From NCBI RefSeq assembly GCF_001571085.1, contig NZ_BCTC01000071.1, forward strand, positions 1 through 33,932: DNA of 33,932 nucleotides. The letters are read 5' to 3'. Both the position numbers and the translations under genes were made by a program. Shown one piece after another: positions 19,745 through 27,100 of this stretch. The number at the start of each line of letters is the position of its first letter. Position 1 is the first letter of the stretch. The notes under the pieces are model-generated. The model ran no database searches. It saw only the letters and a program-made list of their open reading frames with translations, and was not told the DNA's origin. Origin of the DNA: Azohydromonas lata NBRC 102462 (GTDB taxonomy: Bacteria; Pseudomonadota; Gammaproteobacteria; Burkholderiales; Burkholderiaceae_C).

Positions 19745-20332
19745 ATGGACGTTGATGCCCTTCTCGCCACCCGCATCCGGGACCTTCGCAAGGCGCGCGG
19801 CCTGACGCTGGAGCAACTGGCCGAGCTCAGCGGCGTCAGCCGCTCCATGATTTCCTTGATCGAGCGCCGGGAAACCAGCCCAACCGCCGCCGTGCTCAAC
19901 AAGCTGGCCGATGCCTTGGGCGTCCCGCTGCCCACGCTGTTTGCCGGCGAGGCGCAGCGCGCGCAGCCCTCGCCGGTGTCGCGCCGCGCGGATCAACCGC
20001 TGTGGACCGACCCCGCGTCCGCCTACACGCGCCGACACCTCTCGCCGGCCGGCATCGCGTCGCCGCTGGAGCTGGTGGAAGTGTGCTTCCCCGGCGGGGA
20101 GACGGTGGTGTTCGACAACCCGGTGCGCCGGGTCAGCATCCACCAGCAGCTCTGGGTGATGGAGGGCGCCATGGACGTCAGCCTCGACGATCAGACCTGG
20201 CACCTCGCCACCGGCGACTGCCTGGCCCTGGAGCTGGGCGAGCGCATCACCTTCCACAACCCCCACCCCCAGCCAGCGCGCTACGTGCTGGCCTTGGCCA
20301 GCAACACCGACATCTCCGGCAGGTCCGCATGA
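19745..20332 (+). CDS. XRE-family regulator with cupin sensor domain
   Basis: The 195-aa protein has an N-terminal XRE helix-turn-helix (about 8-65, IRDLRKARGLTLEQLAELSG, VSRSMISLIERRETSPTAAVLNKLA-type helices) and a C-terminal cupin barrel (about 100-190: VSIHQQLWVMEGAMDVSL, HLATGDCLALELGERITFHN). Such regulators usually sense small metabolites and repress the adjacent gene and themselves. The stop overlaps the start of the acetyltransferase (ATGA), so that gene is the probable target. A palindrome directly upstream is the likely operator. The start lacks a strong Shine-Dalgarno. Confidence 0.92.
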   Translation: MDVDALLATRIRDLRKARGLTLEQLAELSGVSRSMISLIERRETSPTAAVLNKLADALGVPLPTLFAGEAQRAQPSPVSRRADQPLWTDPASAYTRRHLSPAGIASPLELVEVCFPGGETVVFDNPVRRVSIHQQLWVMEGAMDVSLDDQTWHLATGDCLALELGERITFHNPHPQPARYVLALASNTDISGRSA

Positions 20333-20859
20333 CACAGCACGCCATCGTCCAATGCACGCACGCCCGGCACGCGCAAGCCATCCTGGACATCTTCAACGAA
20401 GCCATCGCGACCTCCACGGCGCTGTACGACTACCAGCCGCGCCCGCTGGCCAGCATGGAGACCTGGTTCGCCGCCAAGGACAAGGGCAACTTCCCGGTCA
20501 TAGGCATCGAGGACGAGGCCGGCACGCTCCTGGCCTTCGGCAGCTTCGGCACCTTCCGCGCCTGGCCGGCCTACAAGTACTCGGTGGAGCACTCGGTGTA
20601 CGTGCACAAGGACCACCGCGGCCAGGGCCTGGGCCTGAAGGTGATGCAGGCGCTGATCGCCGCCGCCCGCGAGCACGGCGTGCACGCCATGGTGGGCGGC
20701 ATAGACGCCGCCAACGCCGGCAGCATCGCGCTGCACGAGCGCCTGGGTTTCAAGCACGTGGGCACGCTGCCCCAGGTGGGCTTCAAGTTCGGCCGCTGGC
20801 TGGACCTGGCCTTCTACCAACTGCTGCTGGACACGCCGCTGAACCCGGTGGACGGCTGA
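20329..20859 (+). CDS. GNAT N-acetyltransferase, phosphinothricin/methionine-sulfoximine acetyltransferase-like
   Basis: The 176-aa GNAT enzyme transfers acetyl from acetyl-CoA to an amine. Family sequence is clear: ILDIFNEAIATSTALYDY, FGSFGTFRAWPAYKYSVEHSVYV, the CoA-binding loop HRGQGLGLKVM, and DAANAGSIALHERLGFKHVG, then VGFKFGRWLDLAFYQ. This is the arrangement of Pat/YncA-type enzymes acting on phosphinothricin, methionine sulfoximine or related amino acids. The ATG overlaps the stop of the XRE-cupin gene, so the regulator and enzyme are one unit. The real substrate is uncertain. Confidence 0.9.
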   Translation: MTQHAIVQCTHARHAQAILDIFNEAIATSTALYDYQPRPLASMETWFAAKDKGNFPVIGIEDEAGTLLAFGSFGTFRAWPAYKYSVEHSVYVHKDHRGQGLGLKVMQALIAAAREHGVHAMVGGIDAANAGSIALHERLGFKHVGTLPQVGFKFGRWLDLAFYQLLLDTPLNPVDG

Positions 20860-20887
20860 GGCGGGCGGGCGGCGGGGCGCTGAATGC

Positions 20888-21028
20888 TCAATGGCCGCTT
20901 CCGTTATTTCTTCTTTTTTCCTTCTCTTTCTTCTCCTTGTCGTAATGCCACTTGATGGCGAAGAACATTCCCGCGCCGAACACGAGAATCTTGAAAGCAA
21001 AGAAGAAGATGGGGATCAAATCCATCAT
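20888..21028 (-). CDS. Small single-span membrane protein with basic/acidic tail
   Basis: The protein is about 46 aa from the ATG at 21028. It has one hydrophobic segment (LIPIFFFAFKILVFGAGMFFAI) followed by WHYDKEKKEKEKRRNNGSGH. Earlier in-frame starts (21058, 21085) would add up to 19 residues; none has a good Shine-Dalgarno, so the start is uncertain. I recall similar tiny membrane proteins in related betaproteobacteria but know no function. It lies downstream of lrgB on the same strand with a gap of about 100 bases. It is AT-rich relative to the flanks. Confidence 0.6.
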   Translation of the reverse strand: MMDLIPIFFFAFKILVFGAGMFFAIKWHYDKEKKEKEKRRNNGSGH

Positions 21029-21132
21029 TGCGGGGATGACTGAGCTATGGTTTGACATGGTCTGTCGTGAGCAGTACTGCCTCAAAACGCTGCTTCAGCA
21101 GCTTCATTCGTAAATGGCTCATGGCGTGAGGT

Positions 21133-21816
21133 CTAAACCCACCCCGCCACCACCGCCACCAGGCAAGCCGTCAGCACCCCATTGGCACTCATGGCCAGCG
21201 CCGCGAACGCCGCCGCCTCCGGCCGCGCCTGCAGCGTGCGCGCGACGCCTATGGCGTGCGCGGCCAGGCCCAGGGTGAAGGCTTGGACATCACCGTCCTC
21301 CACCCGCAGCCGCTTGAACACCGGCCCGGCCAGCAGCGTTCCCAGCACGCCGGTGGCGACCACCGCCATGGCCGCCAGCGCCGCAATGCCGCCCGCGCGC
21401 TCGGCTGCGGCCATGGCAATGGGCATGGTGGCCGACTTGGGCGCCAGTGACAGCGCCACCTCGCGCGGCGCGCCCAGCAGCCGGGCCAGCGCCAGGGTGG
21501 AGAGCACCGCCGCCGCACAGCCGGCCACGAGCGACAGCAGCAGCGGCACCGCCTGCCGGCGCAGTTGCGCCATCTGCCGGTACAGCGGCACGGCCAGCGC
21601 GATCACGGCCGGGCCGCTGAGCCAGCGCAGCGCCTTGGTCGCCTGCGCATAGGCCGGGTAGCCCGTGCCGGTGAGCGCCAGCAGGCCCACCACCATGGCC
21701 GTGCCCGTGAGCACCGGCAGGCACAGCAGGTGGTGATGGCTGCGCCGGTACAGCCACAGCGCCGCCGCGTAGGCCGCCAGCGTCAGCAGCGGCCACAACA
21801 AGGCAGCGCCGCTCAT
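21133..21816 (-). CDS. lrgB: LrgB/CidB-family membrane protein
   Basis: The 227-aa protein has about 6-7 hydrophobic segments. LrgB/CidB proteins work with LrgA/CidA holin-like partners and have been tied to murein hydrolase control and to export of small carboxylates. The family signature ALSLAPKSATMPIAMA is intact, as are LPVLTGTAMVVGLLALTGTGYPAY and GLAAHAIGVARTL. The start overlaps the stop of lrgA (ATGA), giving a coupled pair. Confidence 0.92.
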   Translation of the reverse strand: MSGAALLWPLLTLAAYAAALWLYRRSHHHLLCLPVLTGTAMVVGLLALTGTGYPAYAQATKALRWLSGPAVIALAVPLYRQMAQLRRQAVPLLLSLVAGCAAAVLSTLALARLLGAPREVALSLAPKSATMPIAMAAAERAGGIAALAAMAVVATGVLGTLLAGPVFKRLRVEDGDVQAFTLGLAAHAIGVARTLQARPEAAAFAALAMSANGVLTACLVAVVAGWV

Positions 21817-22217
21817 GTCTCGGCCGCCCGCCGCTTTGCCAGCAGCCGCTGCAGCACCCAGGCGGTGACGGCCAGGGTCAGCGTGGTCGCCACCACGGCC
21901 ACGACTGCGAAAGCCACGGCGTGCTGCCACAGCAGCGCGGCATAGAGGCTCACCGCCGCCACGGAAGGAATCAGCAGCAGCATCAGGTGGCGCAGCAGCG
22001 GGGCGGTGACCGCGTCCACGCTGCGCGGCACGCCGCCGCGCAGGGCCAGCAGCGCCAGCAACAGCAGCATCCCCACCACGGAGCCGGACAAGGGCCAGCC
22101 GCTCCACGCCACCAGCGCATCTCCCGCCCACTGCAGGCCGCCCAGGAGCGCGCCGGCGGCCAGCAGTTTCAATCCGCGCCAACCCTGGGCGCGGACCTCT
22201 TCAAACGACAACTTCAT
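21813..22217 (-). CDS. lrgA: LrgA/CidA-family holin-like protein
   Basis: The 134-aa protein has about four hydrophobic segments. It shows the family stretch WPLSGSVVGMLLLLALLALRG and LLRHLMLLLIPSVAAVSL. CidA/LrgA proteins form holin-like oligomers in the inner membrane. The start MKLSFEEVRAQGWRGLK is preceded by an AGG Shine-Dalgarno at normal distance. It begins 34 bases after ccoG ends on the same strand and overlaps lrgB, so it may be carried on the ccoG transcript. Confidence 0.9.
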   Translation of the reverse strand: MKLSFEEVRAQGWRGLKLLAAGALLGGLQWAGDALVAWSGWPLSGSVVGMLLLLALLALRGGVPRSVDAVTAPLLRHLMLLLIPSVAAVSLYAALLWQHAVAFAVVAVVATTLTLAVTAWVLQRLLAKRRAAET

Positions 22218-22251
22218 GGCCTGAAGTATCCCGGCTGCCCGCCATGCGCCT

Positions 22252-23697
22252 TCAGCGCGGCAGGACGAAGGTGCTGGGCTCGCGCACGCCGCGCGCGGGG
22301 CCGCCCTCGGCCAGCGGCGCCACTTCGATCTGTATGGGCAGCACCCGCTCGCCTTGCGCTTGCGCCGCGTCGGCCGGCAGCCGCACGCGCAGGGGCACCG
22401 CACGCTCGCCGGCCGGGGGCAACGTGAGCTCCGCGTCGCCCGCCACGGCCAGCCCCGGCAGGCCGGAGACGCTCACGCGGTAGCGCTGCGGCACCTCGGT
22501 GGCGTTCATCACCAGCACGCGGTAGACGTTCTCGACCGCGCCGTCCTCCACCTGCCGCGCCATCACGCCGCGGTCGCGCAGCACGTCCACGCGCACCGGG
22601 GCGCGCAGCGCCAGCCCCGCCACGAAGGCCGTGGCCACCGCCAGCAGCAGGCTGCCGTACATCAGCACCCGCGGACGCCACAGCCGGCGCCACATCTGCG
22701 GCTTGGGTGAGCCCTGCTCCATGCCGCGCAACGTGGCAAAGCGCACCAGGCCGCGGGCGTAGCCCATCTTGTCCATCACCTGGTCGCACGCATCCACGCA
22801 GGCGGCGCAGCCTATGCACTCCATCTGCAGGCCGTCGCGGATGTCTATGCCGGTCGGGCAGACCTGCACGCACAGCGTGCAGTCCACGCAGTCGCCCAGG
22901 CCCAGCGCCTTGGGGTCGGCGCTGCGCGAACGCGAGCCGCGCGACTCGCCCCGGCGGCTGTCATAGGCCACCACCAGCGAGTCCTGGTCCATCAGCGAGC
23001 CCTGGAAGCGCGCGTAGGGGCACATGGTCTTGCACACCTGCTCGCGCAGGAAACCGGCGTTGCCGTAGGTCGCCAGCGCGTAGAAGCCGCACCAGAACGC
23101 CTCCCACGGCCCAAGTCTCAGCGTCAGCGCCGCCTGCCCAAGCTCGCGTATGGGCGTGAAGTAGCCGACGAAGGTGAACCCCGTCCACAGGCTCAGCGCG
23201 ATCCACGCCGCCTGCTTGGCGCCCTTGCGGGCCAGCTTCCCGGCCGACCACGGCGCCTTGTCCAGCCGCATGCGCGCCAGGCGGTCGCCCTCGATGCGCC
23301 GCTCCAGCCACATGAACATCTCGGTGTAGACCGTCTGCGGGCAGGCAAAGCCGCACCACAGCCGCCCGGCCACGGCGGTGAAGAAGAACAGGGCCAGGGC
23401 CGACAGCACCAGCAGCGCGCTCAGGTAAATGAAGTCCTGCGGATACAGCACCAGCCCCGGCAGGTAGAAGCGCCGCGTCTCCAGGTCGAACAGCACCGCC
23501 TGCCGGCCGTTCCAGGCGAGCCAGGGCAAGCCGTAGAACACCAGTTGCGTGATCCACACCAGCACCCAGCGCCAGGAGGCGAAGCGGCCGCTCACGGCGC
23601 GGGCGTAGACCGTCTGGCGCGGCTGGAACATGGGCGGCGGCTTGTTGGCGCCGCCGGGCGTGGGCTGGATGGGGATGACGCGTTGCGCTGAGCTCAT
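22252..23697 (-). CDS. ccoG: Cytochrome c oxidase accessory protein CcoG (copper reductase)
   Basis: The 481-aa inner-membrane iron-sulfur protein reduces Cu(II) to Cu(I) for assembly of cbb3-type oxidases. It has about five membrane segments. LWCGFACPQTVYTEMFMWLE and EQVCKTMCPYARFQGS carry conserved cysteines. A ferredoxin part has CVDCTLCVQVCP and CIGCAACVDACD, that is, two 4Fe-4S clusters, followed by an anchor segment and a C-terminal Ig-like IG_CcoG domain (VYRVLVMNATEVPQRYRVSV). The start overlaps the stop of the upstream acyl-CoA-dehydrogenase-like gene (ATGA). The ccoNOQP oxidase genes are not in the window. The link to copper chemistry is shared with copA. Confidence 0.94.
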   Translation of the reverse strand: MSSAQRVIPIQPTPGGANKPPPMFQPRQTVYARAVSGRFASWRWVLVWITQLVFYGLPWLAWNGRQAVLFDLETRRFYLPGLVLYPQDFIYLSALLVLSALALFFFTAVAGRLWCGFACPQTVYTEMFMWLERRIEGDRLARMRLDKAPWSAGKLARKGAKQAAWIALSLWTGFTFVGYFTPIRELGQAALTLRLGPWEAFWCGFYALATYGNAGFLREQVCKTMCPYARFQGSLMDQDSLVVAYDSRRGESRGSRSRSADPKALGLGDCVDCTLCVQVCPTGIDIRDGLQMECIGCAACVDACDQVMDKMGYARGLVRFATLRGMEQGSPKPQMWRRLWRPRVLMYGSLLLAVATAFVAGLALRAPVRVDVLRDRGVMARQVEDGAVENVYRVLVMNATEVPQRYRVSVSGLPGLAVAGDAELTLPPAGERAVPLRVRLPADAAQAQGERVLPIQIEVAPLAEGGPARGVREPSTFVLPR

Positions 23698-24749
23698 GGC
23701 TGGCTCGCAGAAGTGGAAAGTGAAGAGGAGGACGCGGAAGCGGCGGAGGCCGGCCGCAACAGCGACAGGAAGGTGATCTCGCGCACCCGGCGCGCCGCGG
23801 CGCCGTCGCCCTCGGCCAGGAAGGCGTTTTCGCCTCGCTCGGCCCGCGTGGCGGTTCGCGCCAGCGCCAGCAGGCGGGCGCGATGTTTCAGCAGCGCCGG
23901 CGTGGCGCCGGCAAAGCGGTGGTCTTGGAAACCGTCGGCCAGGGCGGCGTGCTGTTCGGCCAGTTGCGCGTGCAGGCGCGGCGCGTCGGCGTCGGCGTCG
24001 GCACCGGCCGGGCTGTCCTCGCGGGCGGCCAGCGCCCCGCGCGCCACGCCCAGCGCCATGGCGCATTGCAGGCCCAGGCACAGGGGCAGCGCCTGGCGCA
24101 CGGCCTGCGAGCCCTCGACGTGCAGCAGCTCGTCCTCGCGGAAGTGCACCTGCTCCAGGCGCAGCGCCGCCGCGCGCAGCCCGCGCAGGGCGACGGTGGA
24201 TGGGTCCACCGTGCGCGTCAGGCCGCTTTCCTCGCTGCCCAGCACCACGACGCAGAAATCCTTCATGCCTTCGAAGGCCACGGGCAGCGCCACCGCGTGG
24301 CCGTCGTGCTGCAGGTTCACGGCCCAGGGCACGGCGCCGTTGAGCTTCCAGCCGCGCGGCGTCTCGGTGGCCCGCACTTGCAATGCCGTGCCGTGGGCCA
24401 GGTGCGCGAACGCCGGCGTCAGTGCCGGCGAGCCGGCCAGGCTGCCGTCCAGCAGCGCGGGCATGAGGTGCTCGCTCAGCGCCACGTTGGGAGCGTGCCG
24501 CAGCAGCGCCATGAAGCTCATCTGCGCCGCCAGCACGCCGCCCGCGGCCAGGGAGTGGGCAGACACCTCGGCCACGGCATCCAGCGCCTGCGCGTCCGTG
24601 GCGTCCTCGCACAGCAGGCCATGGCGGGCGAACAGCGGCAGCAGCGCACCGGCGTGGCGGGTGCTGCGGTCCAGGCTGGGGGCGTGCTCCTGCAGCCACT
24701 GGCGGCAGGAAAGCGGCAGCGCCGGGGCGGCGTCCTGGGTGTCGTGCAT
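23694..24749 (-). CDS. Acyl-CoA dehydrogenase-like protein, divergent
   Basis: The 351-aa protein has the three-part layout of acyl-CoA dehydrogenases: an N-terminal helical part (about 15-120, AEVSAHSLAAGGVLAAQMSFMALL), a beta part (ALQVRATETPRGWKLNGAVPWAVNLQHDG, about 125-230) and a C-terminal helical part. It is shorter than typical members. I do not see the C-terminal arginine/EGT flavin-dimer motif or a clear catalytic glutamate, so it may be a hydroxylase-like or non-catalytic relative. The Ser-rich C-terminus (SAASASSSSLSTSASQ) is unusual. The start MHDTQD is the first ATG after the divergent control region. It is the first gene of the leftward run and overlaps ccoG. Confidence 0.75.
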   Translation of the reverse strand: MHDTQDAAPALPLSCRQWLQEHAPSLDRSTRHAGALLPLFARHGLLCEDATDAQALDAVAEVSAHSLAAGGVLAAQMSFMALLRHAPNVALSEHLMPALLDGSLAGSPALTPAFAHLAHGTALQVRATETPRGWKLNGAVPWAVNLQHDGHAVALPVAFEGMKDFCVVVLGSEESGLTRTVDPSTVALRGLRAAALRLEQVHFREDELLHVEGSQAVRQALPLCLGLQCAMALGVARGALAAREDSPAGADADADAPRLHAQLAEQHAALADGFQDHRFAGATPALLKHRARLLALARTATRAERGENAFLAEGDGAAARRVREITFLSLLRPASAASASSSSLSTSASQP

Positions 24750-24807
24750 GCGTGCGGGCCTGGTGCGGCGTGTGGGCTTCGTTGGCCACAGACTGTGCCG
24801 GCGCACA

Positions 24808-24897
24808 ACTGATCCGGTAAGACTCAGAAGTCCAGCCAAAAGACCGTATCAGATGCCCTGGCGCAGGCCTTTGTCCTGCAGCGGGGACCGGATCAGT
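24808..24897. promoter_or_regulatory. Divergent MocR-type operator region
   Basis: Three related elements lie between the divergent genes: ACTGATCCGGT (24808-24818), ACCGTATCAG (24843-24852) and ACCGGATCAGT (24887-24897). The first is the exact reverse complement of the third. The second is a near copy of the third in the same orientation, 44 bp away. MocR regulators typically bind such repeats next to their own gene and a divergent target. Confidence 0.65.
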
Positions 24898-24942
24898 ACA
24901 GTCTTCAGCCATGCATCAAGCACCACATCAGCGGCGCGGCTC

Positions 24943-26361
24943 ATGAAGCGCTACGAGCAATACGCGGACGAGATCGCCGAGCTCATACGCACGCAGGTGC
25001 TGCGTGCGGGCGACCGCCTGCCTTCCGTGCGCCAGGCCAGCGGCAGCCGCCACATCAGCCCCTCGACGGTGTTCGAGGCCTATTACCTCCTGGAGGCCCG
25101 GGGCCTCATCCAGGCCCGCCCCCGGTCGGGCTACTACGTCAACGCCCTGCGCGCGGCCGGCGGGGTGGAGCCCGCCACGGCGCCGCCGGCCGGGGAATCG
25201 ACGCCCGTGGCCATCAGCGAGCTGGTCTTCGAGGTGCTGGGCTCCACGCGCCAGGCCGACGTGGTGCCGCTGGGCTCGGCCTTCCCCTCGCCGCGCCTGT
25301 TTCCGCTGGACAAGCTCGCGCGCTGCCTCTCGCCCGCCATGCGGCGGCTGGAGCCGCAGCGCATCGTGGAGGAGCTCACCAGCGGCAGCGAGCGGTTGCG
25401 CCGCCAGCTCGGCCTGCGCTACGTGTCCGCCGGCCTGGGCCTGGACACGCGCGAGATCGTCATCACCAACGGCGCCATGGAGGCGCTCAACCTCTGCTTG
25501 CAGGCCGTTACCCGGCCCGGCGACGTGGTGGCCGTGGAGTCGCCCACGTTCTACGCCGCGCTGCAGGCCCTGGAGCGGCTGCAGTTGCGCGCGGTGGAGG
25601 TGGCCACCCACCCGCGCCACGGCGTGGAGCTGGCGTCGTTGGCGCAGGTGCTGTCCCAGCACCCGGTGAAAGCCTGCTGGTTCATGCCCAATTTCCAGAA
25701 CCCGCTGGGCAGCCTGATGCCGGAGGAGAACAAGCGCGCCCTGGTCGAGCTGCTCGCCCGCCACGAGGTGCCGCTGATCGAGGACGACGTCTACGCCGAG
25801 CTGTACTTCGGCCTGCGGCGCCCGCTGCCGTGCAAGAGCTTCGACCGCCAGGGGCTGGTGATGCACTGCAGCTCCTTCTCGAAGAATCTCGCCCCCGGCT
25901 ACCGTGTCGGCTGGACCGCCGCCGGCCGCTTCGCCGAGCGGGTGCAGCGGCTGAAGCTGATGACGACGCTGGGCAACGCCGTGGCGCCGCAGGAGGCGCT
26001 GTGCGACTACCTGCAGCAAGGCGGCTACGACCGCCACCTGCGCCAGTTGCGCCAGGCGCTGGCCGACAGCCAGGCCCGCGCGCTGCGCGGCATCGCCAAG
26101 CACTTCCCGGCGGGCACGCGCGTGACGCGCCCCGAGGGCGGCTACTTCCTGTGGGTGCAACTGCCGCAGGGCGTGGACGCGCTCACGCTGCACCGCCTGG
26201 CCCTGTCGCAAAACATCAGCCTCGCGCCCGGCCACCTCTTCTCGGCCGACCGGCGCTTTGCCAACTGCGTGCGCCTGAACTACGGCCAGGGCGGCGACGA
26301 GCGTTTCGACGACGCGCTGCGTACCCTGGGCCAGCTCGCCTGCGCGCAACTGGCGGCTTGA
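24943..26361 (+). CDS. MocR-family regulator (GntR HTH plus aminotransferase domain)
   Basis: The 472-aa protein fuses a GntR winged helix (about 1-72: AGDRLPSVRQASGSRHISPS, LLEARGLIQARPRSGYYV) to a fold-type I aminotransferase domain (about 110-465). The pyridoxal-phosphate lysine is in SSFSKNLAPGYRVGW, the Asp motif in LIEDDVYAELYF and the arginine in NCVRLNYG. Such proteins use pyridoxal phosphate, often with an amino acid, as effector. It is divergent from the acyl-CoA-dehydrogenase-like/ccoG unit with shared operator-like repeats, and is followed on the same strand after 43 bases by cytochrome genes. Target genes could lie on either side. The start is the ATG that gives the normal N-terminus; the Shine-Dalgarno is weak. 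Confidence 0.93.
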   Translation: MKRYEQYADEIAELIRTQVLRAGDRLPSVRQASGSRHISPSTVFEAYYLLEARGLIQARPRSGYYVNALRAAGGVEPATAPPAGESTPVAISELVFEVLGSTRQADVVPLGSAFPSPRLFPLDKLARCLSPAMRRLEPQRIVEELTSGSERLRRQLGLRYVSAGLGLDTREIVITNGAMEALNLCLQAVTRPGDVVAVESPTFYAALQALERLQLRAVEVATHPRHGVELASLAQVLSQHPVKACWFMPNFQNPLGSLMPEENKRALVELLARHEVPLIEDDVYAELYFGLRRPLPCKSFDRQGLVMHCSSFSKNLAPGYRVGWTAAGRFAERVQRLKLMTTLGNAVAPQEALCDYLQQGGYDRHLRQLRQALADSQARALRGIAKHFPAGTRVTRPEGGYFLWVQLPQGVDALTLHRLALSQNISLAPGHLFSADRRFANCVRLNYGQGGDERFDDALRTLGQLACAQLAA

Positions 26362-26404
26362 TCCACGGCGTGAACCACCAAGTCCCCTTGCCGGAGCACC
26401 AGCC

Positions 26405-27100
26405 ATGAAGTTTCCACTTTGGGCCAGCCTGATGGCGCTGGCCGCTTCGGCGCAGGCCGCCCAGGCGGCGCCTGTGCCCGACACCATGGCCCAGCGCCTG
26501 CAAGCCTGCACGGTGTGCCATGGCAAGGAGGGCAGGGCGACCAGCGAGGGCTACTTCCCCCGCATCGCCGGCAAGCCGGCTGGTTACCTGTTCAACCAGC
26601 TCGTGAATTTTCGCGACGGCAGGCGCCACAACGCCACCATGGCCTACCTCGTGGAGCACCTGCCGGACGACTACCTGCGCGAGATCGCCGGCTACTTCGC
26701 CGGCCAGAACCTGCCCTACGCCGCGCCCCCGGTCCCCACCGCGCCGCCGCAGCAACTGGCGCTGGGCGCGGCGCTGGTGCGCGAGGGCGACGCGCGCCGG
26801 GGCATCCCGGCCTGCACGGCCTGCCACGGCGAGCGCATGACGGGCGTGGTGCCCGCGGTGCCGGGGCTCATTGGCCTGTCGCGCGACTACGTCACGGGCC
26901 AGCTCGGCGCCTGGCAGACTGGCCAGCGCCGCGCCGCCGAGCCCGACTGCATGTCCACCATCGCGCGCCGCCTCACGGCGCAGGACGTCAGCGCCGTGGC
27001 GGCCTGGCTGTCCGCGCAGCCCGCGCCCGTGGACGCGAAACCGGCGCAGCAGCCCGTGCACCTGCCGCTGCCCATCGACTGCGGGAGTGGCCTGCAATGA
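26405..27100 (+). CDS. Diheme cytochrome c4-like protein, secreted
   Basis: The 231-aa protein has an N-terminal signal peptide (MKFPLWASLMALAASAQAAQA) and two heme c sites, CTVCH at 35-39 and CTACH at 137-141. Each lies in a cytochrome c fold of about 100 residues, as in c4/c553-type periplasmic electron carriers. Methionine ligand candidates follow each site (NATMAYL; PDCMSTIA). It overlaps the triheme cytochrome by ATGA and so is probably its electron-transfer partner. The Shine-Dalgarno is weak (GGAG 12 bases upstream). The electron donor enzyme is not in the window. Confidence 0.9.
   Translation: MKFPLWASLMALAASAQAAQAAPVPDTMAQRLQACTVCHGKEGRATSEGYFPRIAGKPAGYLFNQLVNFRDGRRHNATMAYLVEHLPDDYLREIAGYFAGQNLPYAAPPVPTAPPQQLALGAALVREGDARRGIPACTACHGERMTGVVPAVPGLIGLSRDYVTGQLGAWQTGQRRAAEPDCMSTIARRLTAQDVSAVAAWLSAQPAPVDAKPAQQPVHLPLPIDCGSGLQ

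Noticed and set aside
21089-21102. GCTGCT-TC-AGCAGC inverted repeat downstream of lrgB
   Set aside because: The loop is too short for a good hairpin and only four T follow on the minus strand. The evidence is not enough for a terminator.
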